From the NCBI RefSeq assembly GCF_042477335.2, contig NC_091257.1, positions 40,952,501 to 41,016,500 of the forward strand: 64,000 bases of DNA, written 5' to 3'. Under the pieces are notes generated by a model. It searched no databases, was not told where the DNA came from, and saw only the letters and a program-made list of their open reading frames with translations. The number at the start of each line of letters is the position of its first letter. The first letter of the stretch is position 1. A program made the position numbers and the translations under genes. This document shows, one piece after another, positions 13,451-24,600 of this stretch. This DNA is from Ovis canadensis. Lineage: Eukaryota > Chordata > Mammalia > Artiodactyla > Bovidae.

Positions 13451-15825
13451 CACCTGGAGTAAAAGGCAAATTCAGCCTTGGAGTACAGAATGAAGCAGGC
13501 AAAGGCTAATAGAGTTTTGCCAAGAAAATGCACTGGTCATAGCAAACACCCTCTTCCAACAACGCAAGAGAAGACTCTACACATGGACATCACCAGATGG
13601 TCAACACCAAAATCAGATTGATTATATTCTCTGCAGCCAAAGATGGAGAAGCTCTATACAGTCAGCAAAAACAAGACTGGGGGCTGACTGTGGCTGAGAT
13701 CATGAACTCCTTATTGCCAAATTCAGACTTAAATTGAAGAAAGTAGGGAAAACCACCAGACCATTTAAATCAAAGCCCTTTTGATTATACAGTGAAAGTG
13801 AGAAATAGATTTAAGGGACTAGATCTGATAGACAGAGTGCCTGATGAACTATGGATGGAAATTCATGACATTGTACAGGAGACAGGCATCAAGAACATCC
13901 CCAAGAAAAAGAAATGCAAAAAAGCAAAATGGCTTTCTGGGGAGGCCTTGCAAATAGCTGTGAAAAGAGGAGAAGTGAAAAGCAAAGGAGAAAAGGAAAG
14001 ATATAAGCATCTGAATGCAGAGTTCCAAAGAATAGCAAGGAGAGATAAGAAAGCCTTCCTCAGCGATCAATGCAAAGAAATAGAGGAAAAGAACAGAATG
14101 GGAAAGACTAGAGATCTTTTCAAGAAAATTAGAGATACCAAGGGAAATAGTTCATGCAAAGATGGGCTCGATAAAGGACAGAAATGGTATGGACCTAACA
14201 GAAGCAGAAGATATTAAGAAGAGATGGCAAGAATACACAGAAGAACTGTACAAAAAAAGACCTTCACGACCCAGATAATCATGATGGTGTGATCACTCCC
14301 CTAGACCCAGACATCCTGGAACGTGAAGTCAAGTGGGCCTTAGAAAACATCACTATAAACAAAGCTAGTGGAGGTGATGGAATTCCAGTTGTGCTATGTC
14401 AGATCCTAAAAGATGATGCTGTGAAAGTGCTGCACTCAATATGCCAACAAATTTGGAAGACTCAGCAGTGGCCACAGGACTGGAAAAGGTCAGTTTTCAT
14501 TCCAATCCCAAAGAAAGACAATGCCAAAGAATGCTCAAACTACCACACAATTGTACTCATCTCACATGCCAGTAAAGTAATGCTCAAAATTCTCCAAGCC
14601 AGGCTTCAGCAATACGTGACCTGTAAACTACCAGATGTTCAAGCTGGTTTTAGAAAAGACAGAGGAAACAGAGATCCAATTGCCAACATGCACTGGATCA
14701 TGGAAAAAGCAAGAGAGTTCCAGAAAAACATCTATTTCTGCTTTATTGACTCTGCCAAAGCCTTTGACTGTGTGGATCACAATAAACTGTGGAAAATTCT
14801 GAAAGAGATGGCAATACCAGACCACCTGACCTGCCTGTTGAGAAACCTATATGCAGGTCAGGAAGCAACTGTTAGAACTGGACATGAAACAACAGACTGG
14901 TTCTAAATAGAAAAGGAGTACATCAAGACTGTATATTGTCACCCTGCTTATTTAACTTATATGCAGGGTACATCATGAGAAACGCTGGGCTGAAAGAAGC
15001 ACAAGCTGGAATCAAGATTGCTGGGAGAAATATCAATTACCTTAGATATTCAGATGACACCACTCTTATGGCATAAAGTGAAGAGGAACTAAAAAGCCTC
15101 TGGTTGAAAGTGAGAGGAGAGTGAAAACGTTGGCTTAAAGCTCAACATTCAGAAAATGAAGATCATGGCATCTGGTCCCATCACTTCATGGGAATTAGAT
15201 GGGAAAACAGTGGAAACAGTTGCTGACCATTTTATTGGGCTCCAAGATCACTACAGATGGTAATTGCAGCCACGAAATTAAAAGACACGTACTCCCTGGA
15301 AGGAAAGTTATGACCAAACTAGATAGAATATTCGAAAGCAGAGACATTGCTTTGCCAACAAAGGTCTGTCCAATCAAGGCTATGGTTTTTCCAGTGGTCA
15401 TGTATGGATGTGAGAGTTGGACTGTGAAGAAAGCTGAGCGCTGAAGAATTGATGCTTTTGAACTGTGGTGTTTGAGAAGACTCTTGAGCGTCCTTTGGAC
15501 TGCAAGGAGATCCAACCAGTCCATCTTAAACGAGATCAGTCCTGGGTTCTTTGGAAGGACTGATGCTAAAGCTGAAACTCCAGTAATTTGGCCACCTCAT
15601 GTGAAAAGTTGACTCATTGGAAAAGACCCTGATGCTGGGAGGGAAGGGGGGCAGGAGGAGAAGGGGACGAAAGAGGATGAGATGGCTGGATGGCATCACT
15701 GACTCGATGTACATGAGTTTGAGTAAACTCCGGGAGTTGGTGTTGGACAAGGAGGCCTGGCGTGCTGCGATTCATGGGGTTGTGAAGAGTCGGACATGAC
15801 TGAGCAACTGAACTGAACTGAACTG
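13451..15825 (+). mobile_element. BovB copy B, inserted in copy A in opposite orientation
   Basis: Sense BovB beginning inside the endonuclease domain (CACCTGGAGTAAAAGGCAAA) and ending with the CTGAACTGAACTG tail at 15825. The RT region is readable (DGIPVVLCQILKDDAVK near 14380; QAGFRKDRGNRDPIANMHW near 14640; FIDSAKAFDCVDHNK near 14745). The catalytic box region near 15045-15060 reads YSDD-like. The frame is broken at several sites (for example near 14130-14160, 14906, 15075 and 15440). Copy A resumes directly after it with the matching consensus position, which proves the insertion. Its endonuclease end retains GDHE-like text near 13698-13715, where the consensus has SDHE. Confidence 0.93.
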
Positions 15826-17021
15826 TATGATCATTAGGGATTTGATTTAGGTCATACCTGAATTGTCAGTGGTTTTCCCTACTTTCTTCAGTTTAAGTCT
15901 GAATTTGGCAATAAGGAATTCACGATCTGAGCCACAGTCAGTTCCTGGTCTTGTTTTTGCTGACTGTATAGAGCTTCTCCATCTTTGGCTACAAAGAATA
16001 TAATCAGTCTGATTTTGGTATTGACCATCTGGTGATGTCCATGTGTAGAGTCTTCTCTTGTGTTGTTGGAAGTGGGAGTTCACTATGATCAGTGTGTTCT
16101 CTTGGCAAAATTCTGTTAGCCTTTGCCCTGCTTCATTTTGTACTCCAGGGCCAAATTTGCATGTTATTCCAGGTATCTCTTGTCATTCTACTTTTGCATT
16201 CCAGTCCCCTATAATGAAAAGGGCATCTTTTTTGGGGTGTTAGTTCTAGAAGGTCTTATAGGTCTTCATAGAACCATTCAACCTCAGCTTCTTCTGTGTT
16301 ACTGATTGAGATATAGACTTGGATTACTGTGATACTGAATGGTTTGGCTTGGAAACAAATAGAGATCATTCTGTTGTTTTTGAGATTGCATCCAAGTACT
16401 GCATTTTGGTCTGTTTTGTTGACTATGAGGGCTACTCCATTTCTTCTAAGGGATTCTTGTCCACAGTAGTATATATCATGGTCATCTGAGTTAAATTCTA
16501 GTCCATTTTAGTTCCTGAAATGTCAGTATTCACTCTTGTCATCTCCTGTTTAACTACTTCCAATTTACATTGACCCATGGACCTAACATTCCAGGCTCCT
16601 ATGCAATATTGTTCTTTACATCATCAGACCTTACTTCCATCACCAGTCACATCCACAACTGGGTGTTGGTTTTGCTTTGGTTCTTTTTCTTCATTCTTTC
16701 TGGAGTTATTTCTCCATTCTTGTCCAGTAGCATATTGGGCTCATGGTTTCATTGCATTAGACAAGGCTGTGGTCCATGTGATCAGTTTGATTAGTTTTTT
16801 GTGATTGTGGTTTTCATTCTATCTGCCGTCTGATGGATAAGGATGAGAGGCTTATGGAAGCTTCCTGATGACTGACTGAGGGGGAAACTGAGTCCTGTTC
16901 TGATGGGCATGGCCATGCTCAGTAAATCTTTAATCCAATTTCTGTTGATGGGTGAGGCTGTGTTCCCTTCCTGTTGTTCGACCTAAGGCCATTCTTTGGT
17001 GGAGGTAATGAAGATAATGGC
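15826..17021 (-). mobile_element. BovB copy A, endonuclease and 5' region segment
   Basis: Antisense BovB resuming exactly where copy A broke off at 13450. On the minus strand the endonuclease C-terminal end reads DCGSDREFLIAKFRLKLKKVG near 15880-15960; the catalytic His of the SDH motif is Arg here. The endonuclease N-terminus lies near 16230-16590, and the 5' untranslated part runs to about 17000. It is interrupted by a Bov-A2 SINE after 17021. Confidence 0.92.
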
Positions 17022-17286
17022 ACCCCACTCTAGTACTCTTGCCTGGAAAATCCCATGGACGGAGGAGCCTGGTAGGCTGCAGTCCATGGGGTCGCTGAGG
17101 GTGGGACATGACTGAGAGACTTCACTTTCACTTTTCACTTTCCTGCATTGGAGAAGGAAATGGCAACCCACTCCAGTGTTCTTGCCTGGAGAATCCCAGG
17201 GACAGCAGAGCCTGGTGGGCTGCCGTCTATGGGGTCGTGCAGAGTCAGACACAACTGAAGCGACTTAGCAGCAACTTAGCAGCAGC
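17022..17286 (+). mobile_element. Bov-A2 SINE (dimer) with 15-bp target-site duplication
   Basis: Two Bov-A units in tandem separated by CACTTTCACTTTTCACTTTC, ending in an AGCAGCAACTTAGCAGCAGC tail. The duplication AATGAAGATAATGGC lies at 17007-17021 and 17287-17301. It sits in the 5' region of BovB copy A. Confidence 0.95.
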
Positions 17287-17395
17287 AATGAAGATAATGG
17301 CGACCTCCTTCAAAAGGTCCTATGCAGGCACTGTGGCATTCATTGCACCCTACCCTGCAGCAGGCCACTGCTGACCCCTGCCTCCACCGGAGACT
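17287..17395 (-). mobile_element. BovB copy A, last 5' segment
   Basis: The BovB 5' region continues after the Bov-A2 insertion (CGACCTCCTTCAAAAGGTCC) and fades near 17395, giving a nearly complete element in total. Confidence 0.85.
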
Positions 17396-17539
17396 CTTGC
17401 TATTTAGTCCGTCTGAAATTCTCACCCTCCTTTTTTACATCAATATCTTATGTGTGCTGCAGTACTAGTGCGATCATAGAATTTATTGTCCAAAGGAAGC
17501 CTTTAAGAGTGAAAGTGCAGCACTAATTATAATTATGCT

Positions 17540-18016
17540 TGGTGTATGACATCCCTTATATGCGGAATCTGAAATGACATGATACAAATGAACTTATATA
17601 CAAAACAGACTTAGAGAACAAAGTTACGGTTGCATGGCATTCCCCCCATGAGGGAGTATGAGGGGAAGGGATAGTTAGGGAGTTTGGGATGGGCATGGAC
17701 ACACTGCTATCTTTAAAATGTATAACCAGCAAGAACCTACTGTATATCACAGGGAACTCTGCTCAATGTTATGTGACAGCCTGGTGGAGAATGGATACAT
17801 GTATATGTATGAGTCCCTTTGCTGCCACCTGAGACTGTCATAACATTGTTAATCAGCTATAGTAGTAGTAGTAGTGTTAATTACTTAGTGTCTGATTCTT
17901 GTCGACTGCAGCCTACCAGGTTCCTCTGTCCATGGGATTCTCCAGGCAAGAATACTGGAGTGGATTGCCATTCAGCTATATTCCAATATAAAATAAAAAG
18001 TTTAGTTTAAAAAAAT
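17540..18016 (+). mobile_element. Older L1 3' end, interrupted by a Bov-tA fragment
   Basis: L1 3' UTR text of the Cetartiodactyla type (TACTGTATATCACAGGGAAC near 17739; TATTCCAATATAAAATAAAA at the end). A minus-strand Bov-tA piece at 17862-17971 splits it, with TCAGCTATA duplicated at 17853-17861 and 17972-17980. A TAG microsatellite lies at 17861-17877. Confidence 0.85.
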
Positions 18017-18097
18017 AATGATTAAGTTTGGAAAACACTGTAAACTGGGACTATCCCAAGAAACCTAGGATGTTGGTTTGTTTAGCCTGTTCAAAAA

Positions 18098-18286
18098 AGT
18101 GTTGGTCCCATCTGATTCTTTGGCACCCTGTAGACTGTAGCCCACCACGCTCCTCTGTTCATGGGGTTCTCCAGGCAAGAATACTGGAGTGAATAGCCAC
18201 TCCCTTCTCTAGAGGTTCTTCCTGACCCAGGAACCTGGGTCTCCTGCATTGCAGGCAGATTCTTTACCATCTGAGCTACCAGGGAG
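18098..18286 (-). mobile_element. Bov-tA SINE
   Basis: Antisense Bov-tA: Bov-A body from 18098, tRNA-like head ending CTGAGCTACCAGGGAGG at 18286. Confidence 0.93.
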
Positions 18287-18439
18287 GAACAGTACTCTTC
18301 CATGCTCACTCCATGAAGCATTTCCTGATGCCGGGAAACTGAATGACTTCCTCTTAACCCTGGCCTTAGGAATTTGCTTAAGTCTGTGACTGCACTGACT
18401 CATGGTTTATTTAGTTGCATACTGCTCTGAATTGTCTAC

Positions 18440-18545
18440 TAAAATAAGAACCCTGTGAGGGCAAGGAATTTTTTTGCTTCCCTCTCTGTTCCCAGTTTCT
18501 AACAGTGTGCTTTGCTCTGAGTTCAATAAATATTGTCCGCATTGA
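18440..18545 (+). repeat. MIR/L2-like 3' end relic
   Basis: Text such as CCTGTGAGGGCAAGGAA and GAGTTCAATAAATATTG matches the shared 3' end style of MIR/L2 elements. Very diverged. Confidence 0.5.
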
Positions 18546-18722
18546 AATGTTTGATTCCTAGTCATCTTCTAAAATACACTTGAAGAGAAACAGAAACTCA
18601 GGAGTTGACTGAAGTCTTGCTTCAGAATTTCTAAAGAGTTGAGTACTAACCAGTTTTTCACATCCTGGCAGTGTTTAGGAGGTTCACATTATGACTGAAC
18701 CCCATTAACTCTCTTACATTGT

Positions 18723-19052
18723 TGCTCAGTCACTAAGTCATGTCTGACTCTTTGTGCCCCCTTGGACTGCAGCACACCAGGCTTCCCTGTCCTTCACCAT
18801 CTCCCGGAGCTTGCTCAAACTCATGTCCATTGAGTTGGTGATGCCATCCAACCATCTCATCCTCTGTCAGCCCCTTCTCCTCTTGCCCTCAATCTTTCCC
18901 AGTATCAGGGTCTTTCCCAGTGAGTCACCTCTTTGCATCAGGTGGCTAAAGTATTGGAGCTTTGGCTCTAGCATCAGTCCTTCCAATGAATATTCAGTGT
19001 TGATTTCCTTTGGGGTTGACTAGTTTGATCACCTTACAGTCCAGGGGACTCT
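18723..19052 (-). mobile_element. BovB 3' end fragment, diverged
   Basis: Antisense of the last roughly 330 bp of BovB, starting TTGCTCAGTCACTAAGTCATG and ending near CAGTCCAGGGGACTCTT. More diverged than copies A and B, so an older insertion. Confidence 0.92.
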
Positions 19053-20103
19053 TGGAATTGATTTGTCACCATAAGGAGGGAGAAACCTAAGGTTTGGGAC
19101 ATGGCCCAGTTTGTTAGAGCTATAAAAACACTTCCATATGGCATAAAAAGTCAGAAATATTTAATTTGGCTATAAGAACTTGCTTTTAGTTATTTGAACT
19201 CTTTCTGGAAAATAAAACTTGGTGAGGTCTATATAAAATATTCACATAAAAATAAATACTGCTGCTAGGCTTTCAGATGTTTCTAAGACATGAGATCGTT
19301 TGAACAAACTGGATGTTTTACTGACTTGATAATTTCTTATCCGTATATTTTATGTTATATAGACGTAGTCATGATTTGCATACGTATAACTGTAAAGTTT
19401 CCATATGTGAACAGAAAAATTGTGGATTGACTCAGATCCTCTCAAGATGAATGTTTAAGTGTTAAAAAACTTGGTTAAGGTATTAATATTTTGGTAGAAA
19501 TTTATGACCTTGTTTATCCACCTTGTCTGTGAGCCTCCTGGTAAGCTTCCTTCCAATGAATGGGTCCGGTCCATTAAAAGCTGAAAACATTCTGTTCCCT
19601 TTTGCCAATGCTTAACCTTTTTGGAGCATCTTAAGTATCAAAGATATAAAAATAACCTGACATTTACATTTACAGAACCTCTCTCTGCAGCTCAAAGAGC
19701 TCATTGTTCTGGGAATTCTCAGTAGCATCTTCCCATTCCTCCTAAAGGCACATCCCATTCTAACACCTAATCTTATTTATTCTGCCCCTCCCCCCCACTT
19801 TTTTTTAGTTTATTATGAGAGTACTTATATGCTTATTTCCAGATACACTTAACATAACACAGTCCTAGTAATCAAGTTGCTTCATTTGTATCCCAAACAT
19901 AAATTCAATAGAAATAAGTTATTCCATATCTATTACTATTTAGCAGGTACACATTTTTTTATTTTTTAAAATTCTTCTTTTAAGCTTCCTCTGGCAGATA
20001 TTTTGGTTTAATCGTCTTGTTTTTGTTTTGTAGTACAGGAGAGTACTGGGTGACCATTTATTTGTTACCTTAGAATGTTTTTTTTATCAAACTAATGAGT
20101 ATA
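19053..20103. other. Unassigned single-copy-like stretch
   Basis: A/T-rich. No long frame, splice-like gene structure or repeat family recognised; a C-tract and T-tract lie near 19788-19806. Confidence 0.5.
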
Positions 20104-22079
20104 AAGAGGTTGACTTCTTGCTCCTAACTGCTCTGGGCAATATGGGGAAAGAAAAGGATGAGTTCAGGGATTCAAATTCCCACCTCTAGCACCACATAAA
20201 TCACTCAAAAGTTTCTATGTCTGTCTTAAAAGAGATCCTTACATCCTGCAGACACAGAGTAAACCAGACACAGAATCTCTGCAGTTAGCTGCCGAGTTGC
20301 AATGCAAATTAAATTTCCAACTTTATAGCGTGTTGAAATCAAGGCATTGATTGGGAAGGAATGGAGTCCTGAAAATTCAAAAGGGGCGTGTGGCTGGATC
20401 CTGATGAAGCTGGGGACATTGGGTCTTCTTCACCAGTACAACGAGCCCTTACAGCTCCATCTGGGGAGATTAACCCTGTTTTACTGGTTAAAGTTGTAAT
20501 GGCCTCCGCTGAAGAAATTGCCTTGAAAAACACGGCTGATTCTCCTCAAGACATGTCCCCATCACTCCTCTTTGGTTCTAGACCCATAACTAGTTCCAGG
20601 GAGCCCCAGAAGATGAGGTACAAAGAGGGACTTTCAAGGAGATGCGTCACACCCTTAAAGACCAAATAATTTTTCCAGTATATCGAGACAGAAATGTGGG
20701 TGATATTTATGGGAATTAAGTAGTACATGATGATGGTGGGATGAATGTAAAGTTGGATCAGGCTGTATTTATTGGGCCCACCAACAAAGATTCTGGCTTC
20801 AGTGTTGTAACTTGAAGAGTTAGAAAAGCTCTGTTTGTTTGTTTTTGGTGTTTTTGTTTGGTTTTGGTTTTGGTCGGTTGAAACAGATCAAGATGGCCTA
20901 CACTAAATCAAGCTAAAATGCCTCAGTATCCTTGAAGAACTCTGTGGTCACTCTTCTCTGTGGGTCAGGAATCATAGTGAGAACAACTGCCACTGAACTG
21001 TGATCCTTCAATGTCATGGGGATAATTGGATCCCAAGGTGGCAAAGGCCATTGATGGCACTTAATTACCAAGAACAAGGCAGGAATGGTTACTGTAATGG
21101 GTAGCAGCTTTAAGGCAGCGATCGGAATAGTCTGACTCACAGAGACCTATGTCATTGGTCAATTGAACAGTTTCCCTAAAAGAGAAATATTAATAGCTGG
21201 ACAGTCTCCTAATTTCTGGCTTGATTTGCATATGTGTCAGAGTTCTAGGTCAAATGACAGAAGTCTGACTTGAAGCACCAAAACTAAAAGTCATGGCCCT
21301 TGAGCCAGTTCCCACTCTAGGGCCAATTTACAGACCCAGGACCCCTTGAATGAAGAGGAAACTGAGTCCCCTGGAGAAGGACCTCATCACACTGCCCCAG
21401 ACTTATGCTATTAATCTTCCTCCCAGCCTTCTCCAGAGATGCCTACTGTGTTTGACAAGGGTGACTCTGCATTGAGGGAAAGGAAAAAATCAGACTTTTC
21501 AGGGATAACTGGACTTTAGTTTTGACCTGACATGCAGGTCAACACAGTTGAGGCTCATGGAGGTCAGGTGATCAATGGAGTCTTAGCTCAAGTTTATCCC
21601 ACACCCATCCTGTGGTTTTCTCTTCAGTTCCAAATGCATAATTAGAAATACTCAGCAACCAGCAGAATTTCCACGTGGTTTCCCTGATCTATGGAGCATG
21701 GCAGAAATGGCCAAATGGAAGCCACTAGAGCTGCCTAAGTAATATTAAACTATTAATAAAAATCAGTGTGAATTCCTGGAAGTATGACAGAGATTAGCGG
21801 CATCATGAAGGACTTGAAGGATGCGGGGGAAGGGGGGGGGGTGATTTCCACCACATCCCGATACAACTGACTTGTTTGACTTGCAGAGAAAACAGATAGT
21901 TCTTAGAGAACGACAGTGGATTATTATAAATGCAACCAGGTGGTGACTCCATTCACATCTGCTGTTCCAAATGTGTTTTCTTGCTTGAGTAAATCAACAC
22001 ATCCCCTGGTACCTGCTGTGTAGCTGAGCTATTGATGCGGAAAAAGCTTTTTGCTCCGTGCGTTTGTGTGTGTGTGTGT

Positions 22080-22286
22080 GCTCAGTTGCTCAGTCATGTC
22101 CAACTCTTTGCGACCCCTTGGACTGTAGCCTATCAGGTTTCTCTGTCCATGGAATTTTCCAGGCAAGTATACTGTAGTGGGTTGCCATTTCCAGAGGATC
22201 TTCCTGATACAAGGATCAAACCTGCAGCCCTTGTGTCTCCTGCATTGGCAGAAGGTTTCTTTACCACTAGTGCTACCTAGGAAGAC
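22080..22286 (-). mobile_element. Bov-tA SINE inside the ERVL fossil
   Basis: Antisense Bov-tA with a TG-repeat (22063-22080) at its tail side and the tRNA-like head near 22286. Confidence 0.92.
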
Positions 22287-22739
22287 CCTACCTGTTTGTA
22301 AAGACCACTGGAAGCAGTTTGCTTTTAGCTAGCAAGATTAGAAATACACTGCCACAATCCTACTTCAGGGATTCATCAATTCTCCAGCCCAATGTCATGA
22401 TTTAGTCTGCAGGGACCTTGACTGCACGAGACCTCTTTTCCACAAGACATCACATGGGTCCTTCACCTTGATGATAGGCTAATTGGAACATCTGAGCAAG
22501 AAGCAGCAACTACTCTAGACCATTGGCAACAGACGATGACATGTCACAGGGGGAGAAATAAATCTGAACTATAATTCAGGGATCTTCCACCTCATGAAAT
22601 GTCTGGGGGTCCAGTAATGTGGGGCAAGTTGAGATATCCCTTCTAAAAGATGAAGGACAAGCTGTTACATCTGGCCCCAACTGTAAGCGAAAAACAAGCA
22701 CAGCAATTTAGTGGGTTTCAGGAACTGGAAAGGAACATA

Positions 22740-22808
22740 TTTGAGTTGGCCAAAAAGCTCTTTTGGGTTTTCCCATAAGAGCTTATGAAATTTTTGGCTG
22801 ACCCAGTA
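22740..22808. mobile_element. Mariner-type MITE inside the ERVL fossil
   Basis: Imperfect inverted repeat: GAGTTGGCCAAAAAGCTC on the left is mirrored by TTTTTGGCTGACCC on the right, with TA at both flanks. Size and termini match the short mariner-derived elements common in ruminants. A second copy lies at 50695. Confidence 0.78.
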
Positions 22809-23218
22809 TTACTCCCTTACGTTCCATGTACTGAGTGACTAGAAAAGCTGCTAATATTGAGTGAAGCCCAGAACAAGAGAAGGCTCTCTGGCAGGTCCGT
22901 ACTGCTTGCCAGCTGCCCTTGGACCAATAGGTCCAGCAGATCCAGTGGTGCTTCCGTTGTCAGTGGCTGATAGAGCTACAGGGCACTCTATATCTGGGGC
23001 AGACGGGCCTCATTGGTGAATCACAGCTGAGACTCTTGGGGTTTTGGAGCAAAATCTACCCTCTGCAGAAAGCTACTGTCCTTTGAGAAACAGCTTTTGA
23101 CTTGCTACTGGGCCTTACTAGAGACTGAACACTCAACCAAGGTCCACCAAGCTATAGTATGACCTAAGCAATCCATTAAGAAATGGGTGTTGTTTAGCTG
23201 GATGATCAGGACTTGGAG

Positions 23219-23412
23219 GGCTTCCTCAGGGACTCAGTGGTAAAGAACCTGCCTACAATGCAGGAGACCCGGGTTTGATCCTTGGGTTGAAAGGATGCCC
23301 TGGAGAAGGAAATGGCAACCCACTGCAGTAAAAATTCCATGAACAGAGGAGCCTGGTGGGCTATAGTCCAAGGAGTTGCAAAGAGTCAGACACTTAGTGA
23401 CTAAACAAAAAC
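23219..23412 (+). mobile_element. Bov-tA SINE inside the ERVL fossil
   Basis: Sense Bov-tA from GGCTTCCTCAGGGACTCAG to an A-rich end. A short near-duplication (ACTTGGA at 23212; GCTTGGA at 23416) flanks it. Confidence 0.9.
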
Positions 23413-23837
23413 AAGGGCTTGGAAGTAACATGATTGCAATATTGGTGACAAAAGGGTCTGGGGAAGAGGTCTATAGAGAGAATGCCCTGAATGGACAAAG
23501 GAAAATGAGTTTGGATCCCAGTGCTTACCAAAGGGTAAACTCAGCAGAGAAGGATTTTAATAATCAAGCAGGCAAGATGATCTGTTCCGGACACCAGTCA
23601 GTCTCTTGGTATCCCATGCACCCCTGTTATTGGCCAGTGGGCTTATGAACAAAGTGGCTATTGTTTCAGGCATGGAGGTCAGGCCTGGGCTCAACAATGT
23701 AGACTTCTATCGACCAAGGCTTAGGTGGCTAAAGCCACTGCTGTGTGCCCTATTTGAGACCAACCCTTAAATCCTCAGTGTTCCACTGTTCCCCAGAGGC
23801 GTCAACCTGGTGACAGGTTGATCACACTGACCGTGGT

Positions 23838-24179
23838 CACCAACTGCTTGGTCAAACACTAATCTAGGTTTTGCTGTTAGATCAGTTAACAGCAAAGTTA
23901 GTTAACTTGAACAATCAGTTGACTTTCAGTAAAGAAGATTATTCTCATTAATATGGCTTGGACTTATCTAGTGGGTTAAAGGACTTTAGCGCAAAAACTA
24001 AGGTTTCCATTCTCAAGACTGTAGCATAGATCTTGCCTGAGTTTCCAGTGTGCCGGTCTGTACTACGTTTAAGACTTGCCAGCCTCCACAACGATGTGAG
24101 CCAATTCCTTAAAATAAGTTATTCTCTTTCCCCATCCCCTCTCTCTTTCTTTCTCTGTGTGTGTGTGTGTGTCTCTCTC

Positions 24180-24219
<40 letters not shown>

Positions 24220-24256
24220 GTTCTGATTTTCTAGAGAGCCCTGACGCATACAAATG
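23838..24256 (+). repeat. MLT2-like LTR, 3' end of the ERVL fossil
   Basis: Fits the MLT2 LTR layout: TTGGTCAAACACTAATCT near 23850, GCCTCCACAACGATGTGAGC near 24081, CCAATTCCTTAAAATAAG, a simple-repeat zone, and the close AGAGAGCCCTGACGCATACA near 24231. It follows the pol-like body in the same orientation, as expected for the 3' LTR. Diverged and not regulatory as far as can be seen. Confidence 0.8.
24156..24215. repeat. Compound TG/TC/TA microsatellite in the LTR
   Basis: A TG run, then TC, then roughly 17 TA units, expanded from the dinucleotide-rich U5-side zone of the MLT2-like LTR. Likely length-variable. Confidence 0.95.
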
Positions 24257-24307
24257 AGGAACTAATAGCTCTTACATTATTGACTTACTATAATGATTAA
24301 ATAAAAT

Positions 24308-24490
24308 AGGGACTTCGCTGGTGATCCAGTGATTAAGACTCCTTGCTTCCAATGCAGGGGGGTGCGGGTTCTATCCTGGATCAGAGAGCTAAGACCCCAC
24401 ATACCTGAGGGCCAAAAACTAAACCATAAAACAGAAGCAATATTGTAACAAATTCAATAAAGACTTTAAAAATGGTCCACATCAAAAAAA
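24308..24490 (+). mobile_element. CHR-type tRNA-Glu SINE with CAATAAAGAC tail
   Basis: Head GGGACTTCGCTGGTGATCC, box-B-like GGGTTCTATCC, then the tail CAATATTGTAACAAATTCAA and an A-run. The same subfamily tail occurs at 47087 and 62040 (minus) and at 56095 (plus). Confidence 0.88.
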
Positions 24491-24514
24491 AAATTTTTTT
24501 AAGAATTAATGTGT

Positions 24515-24600
24515 GTTAGTAACTTAATATGTTGCTGGCACACAGTAAGCCTTCAGCCAATCACTGTTGATAGCAGTGGTGGCAATTACTGTTATATTAC
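24515..24600 (+). repeat. MIR-like fragment
   Basis: GCTGGCACACAGTAAGCC followed by AATCACTGTTG resembles the MIR 3' half. Short and diverged. Confidence 0.55.

Larger units (their letters stand above)
20104..23837 (+). mobile_element. ERVL-type endogenous retrovirus fossil, internal gag-pol region
   Basis: The nucleotide text follows the mammalian ERVL internal consensus in order: a leader/gag-like part from about 20104, capsid and protease-like parts to about 21800, then reverse transcriptase (about 21850-22900), RNase H (about 22950-23500) and the beginning of the integrase region (to about 23830). It is broken at many sites, and no frame of useful length survives. Later insertions are two Bov-tA SINEs (22080-22286, 23219-23412) and a mariner MITE (22740-22808). 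No 5' LTR was recognised; an LTR follows at the 3' side. ERVL elements of this type predate the ruminant-specific repeats inside it, so it is likely of early-mammal age. Confidence 0.87.

Noticed and set aside
12261-13502. 413-codon BovB RT frame as a functional reverse transcriptase gene
   Set aside because: It ends before the catalytic box, its N-terminus is antisense of another BovB, and the element is interrupted three times.
20104-23837. ERVL region as a functioning domesticated gene
   Set aside because: Heavily decayed, with no long frame retained and SINE insertions within it.
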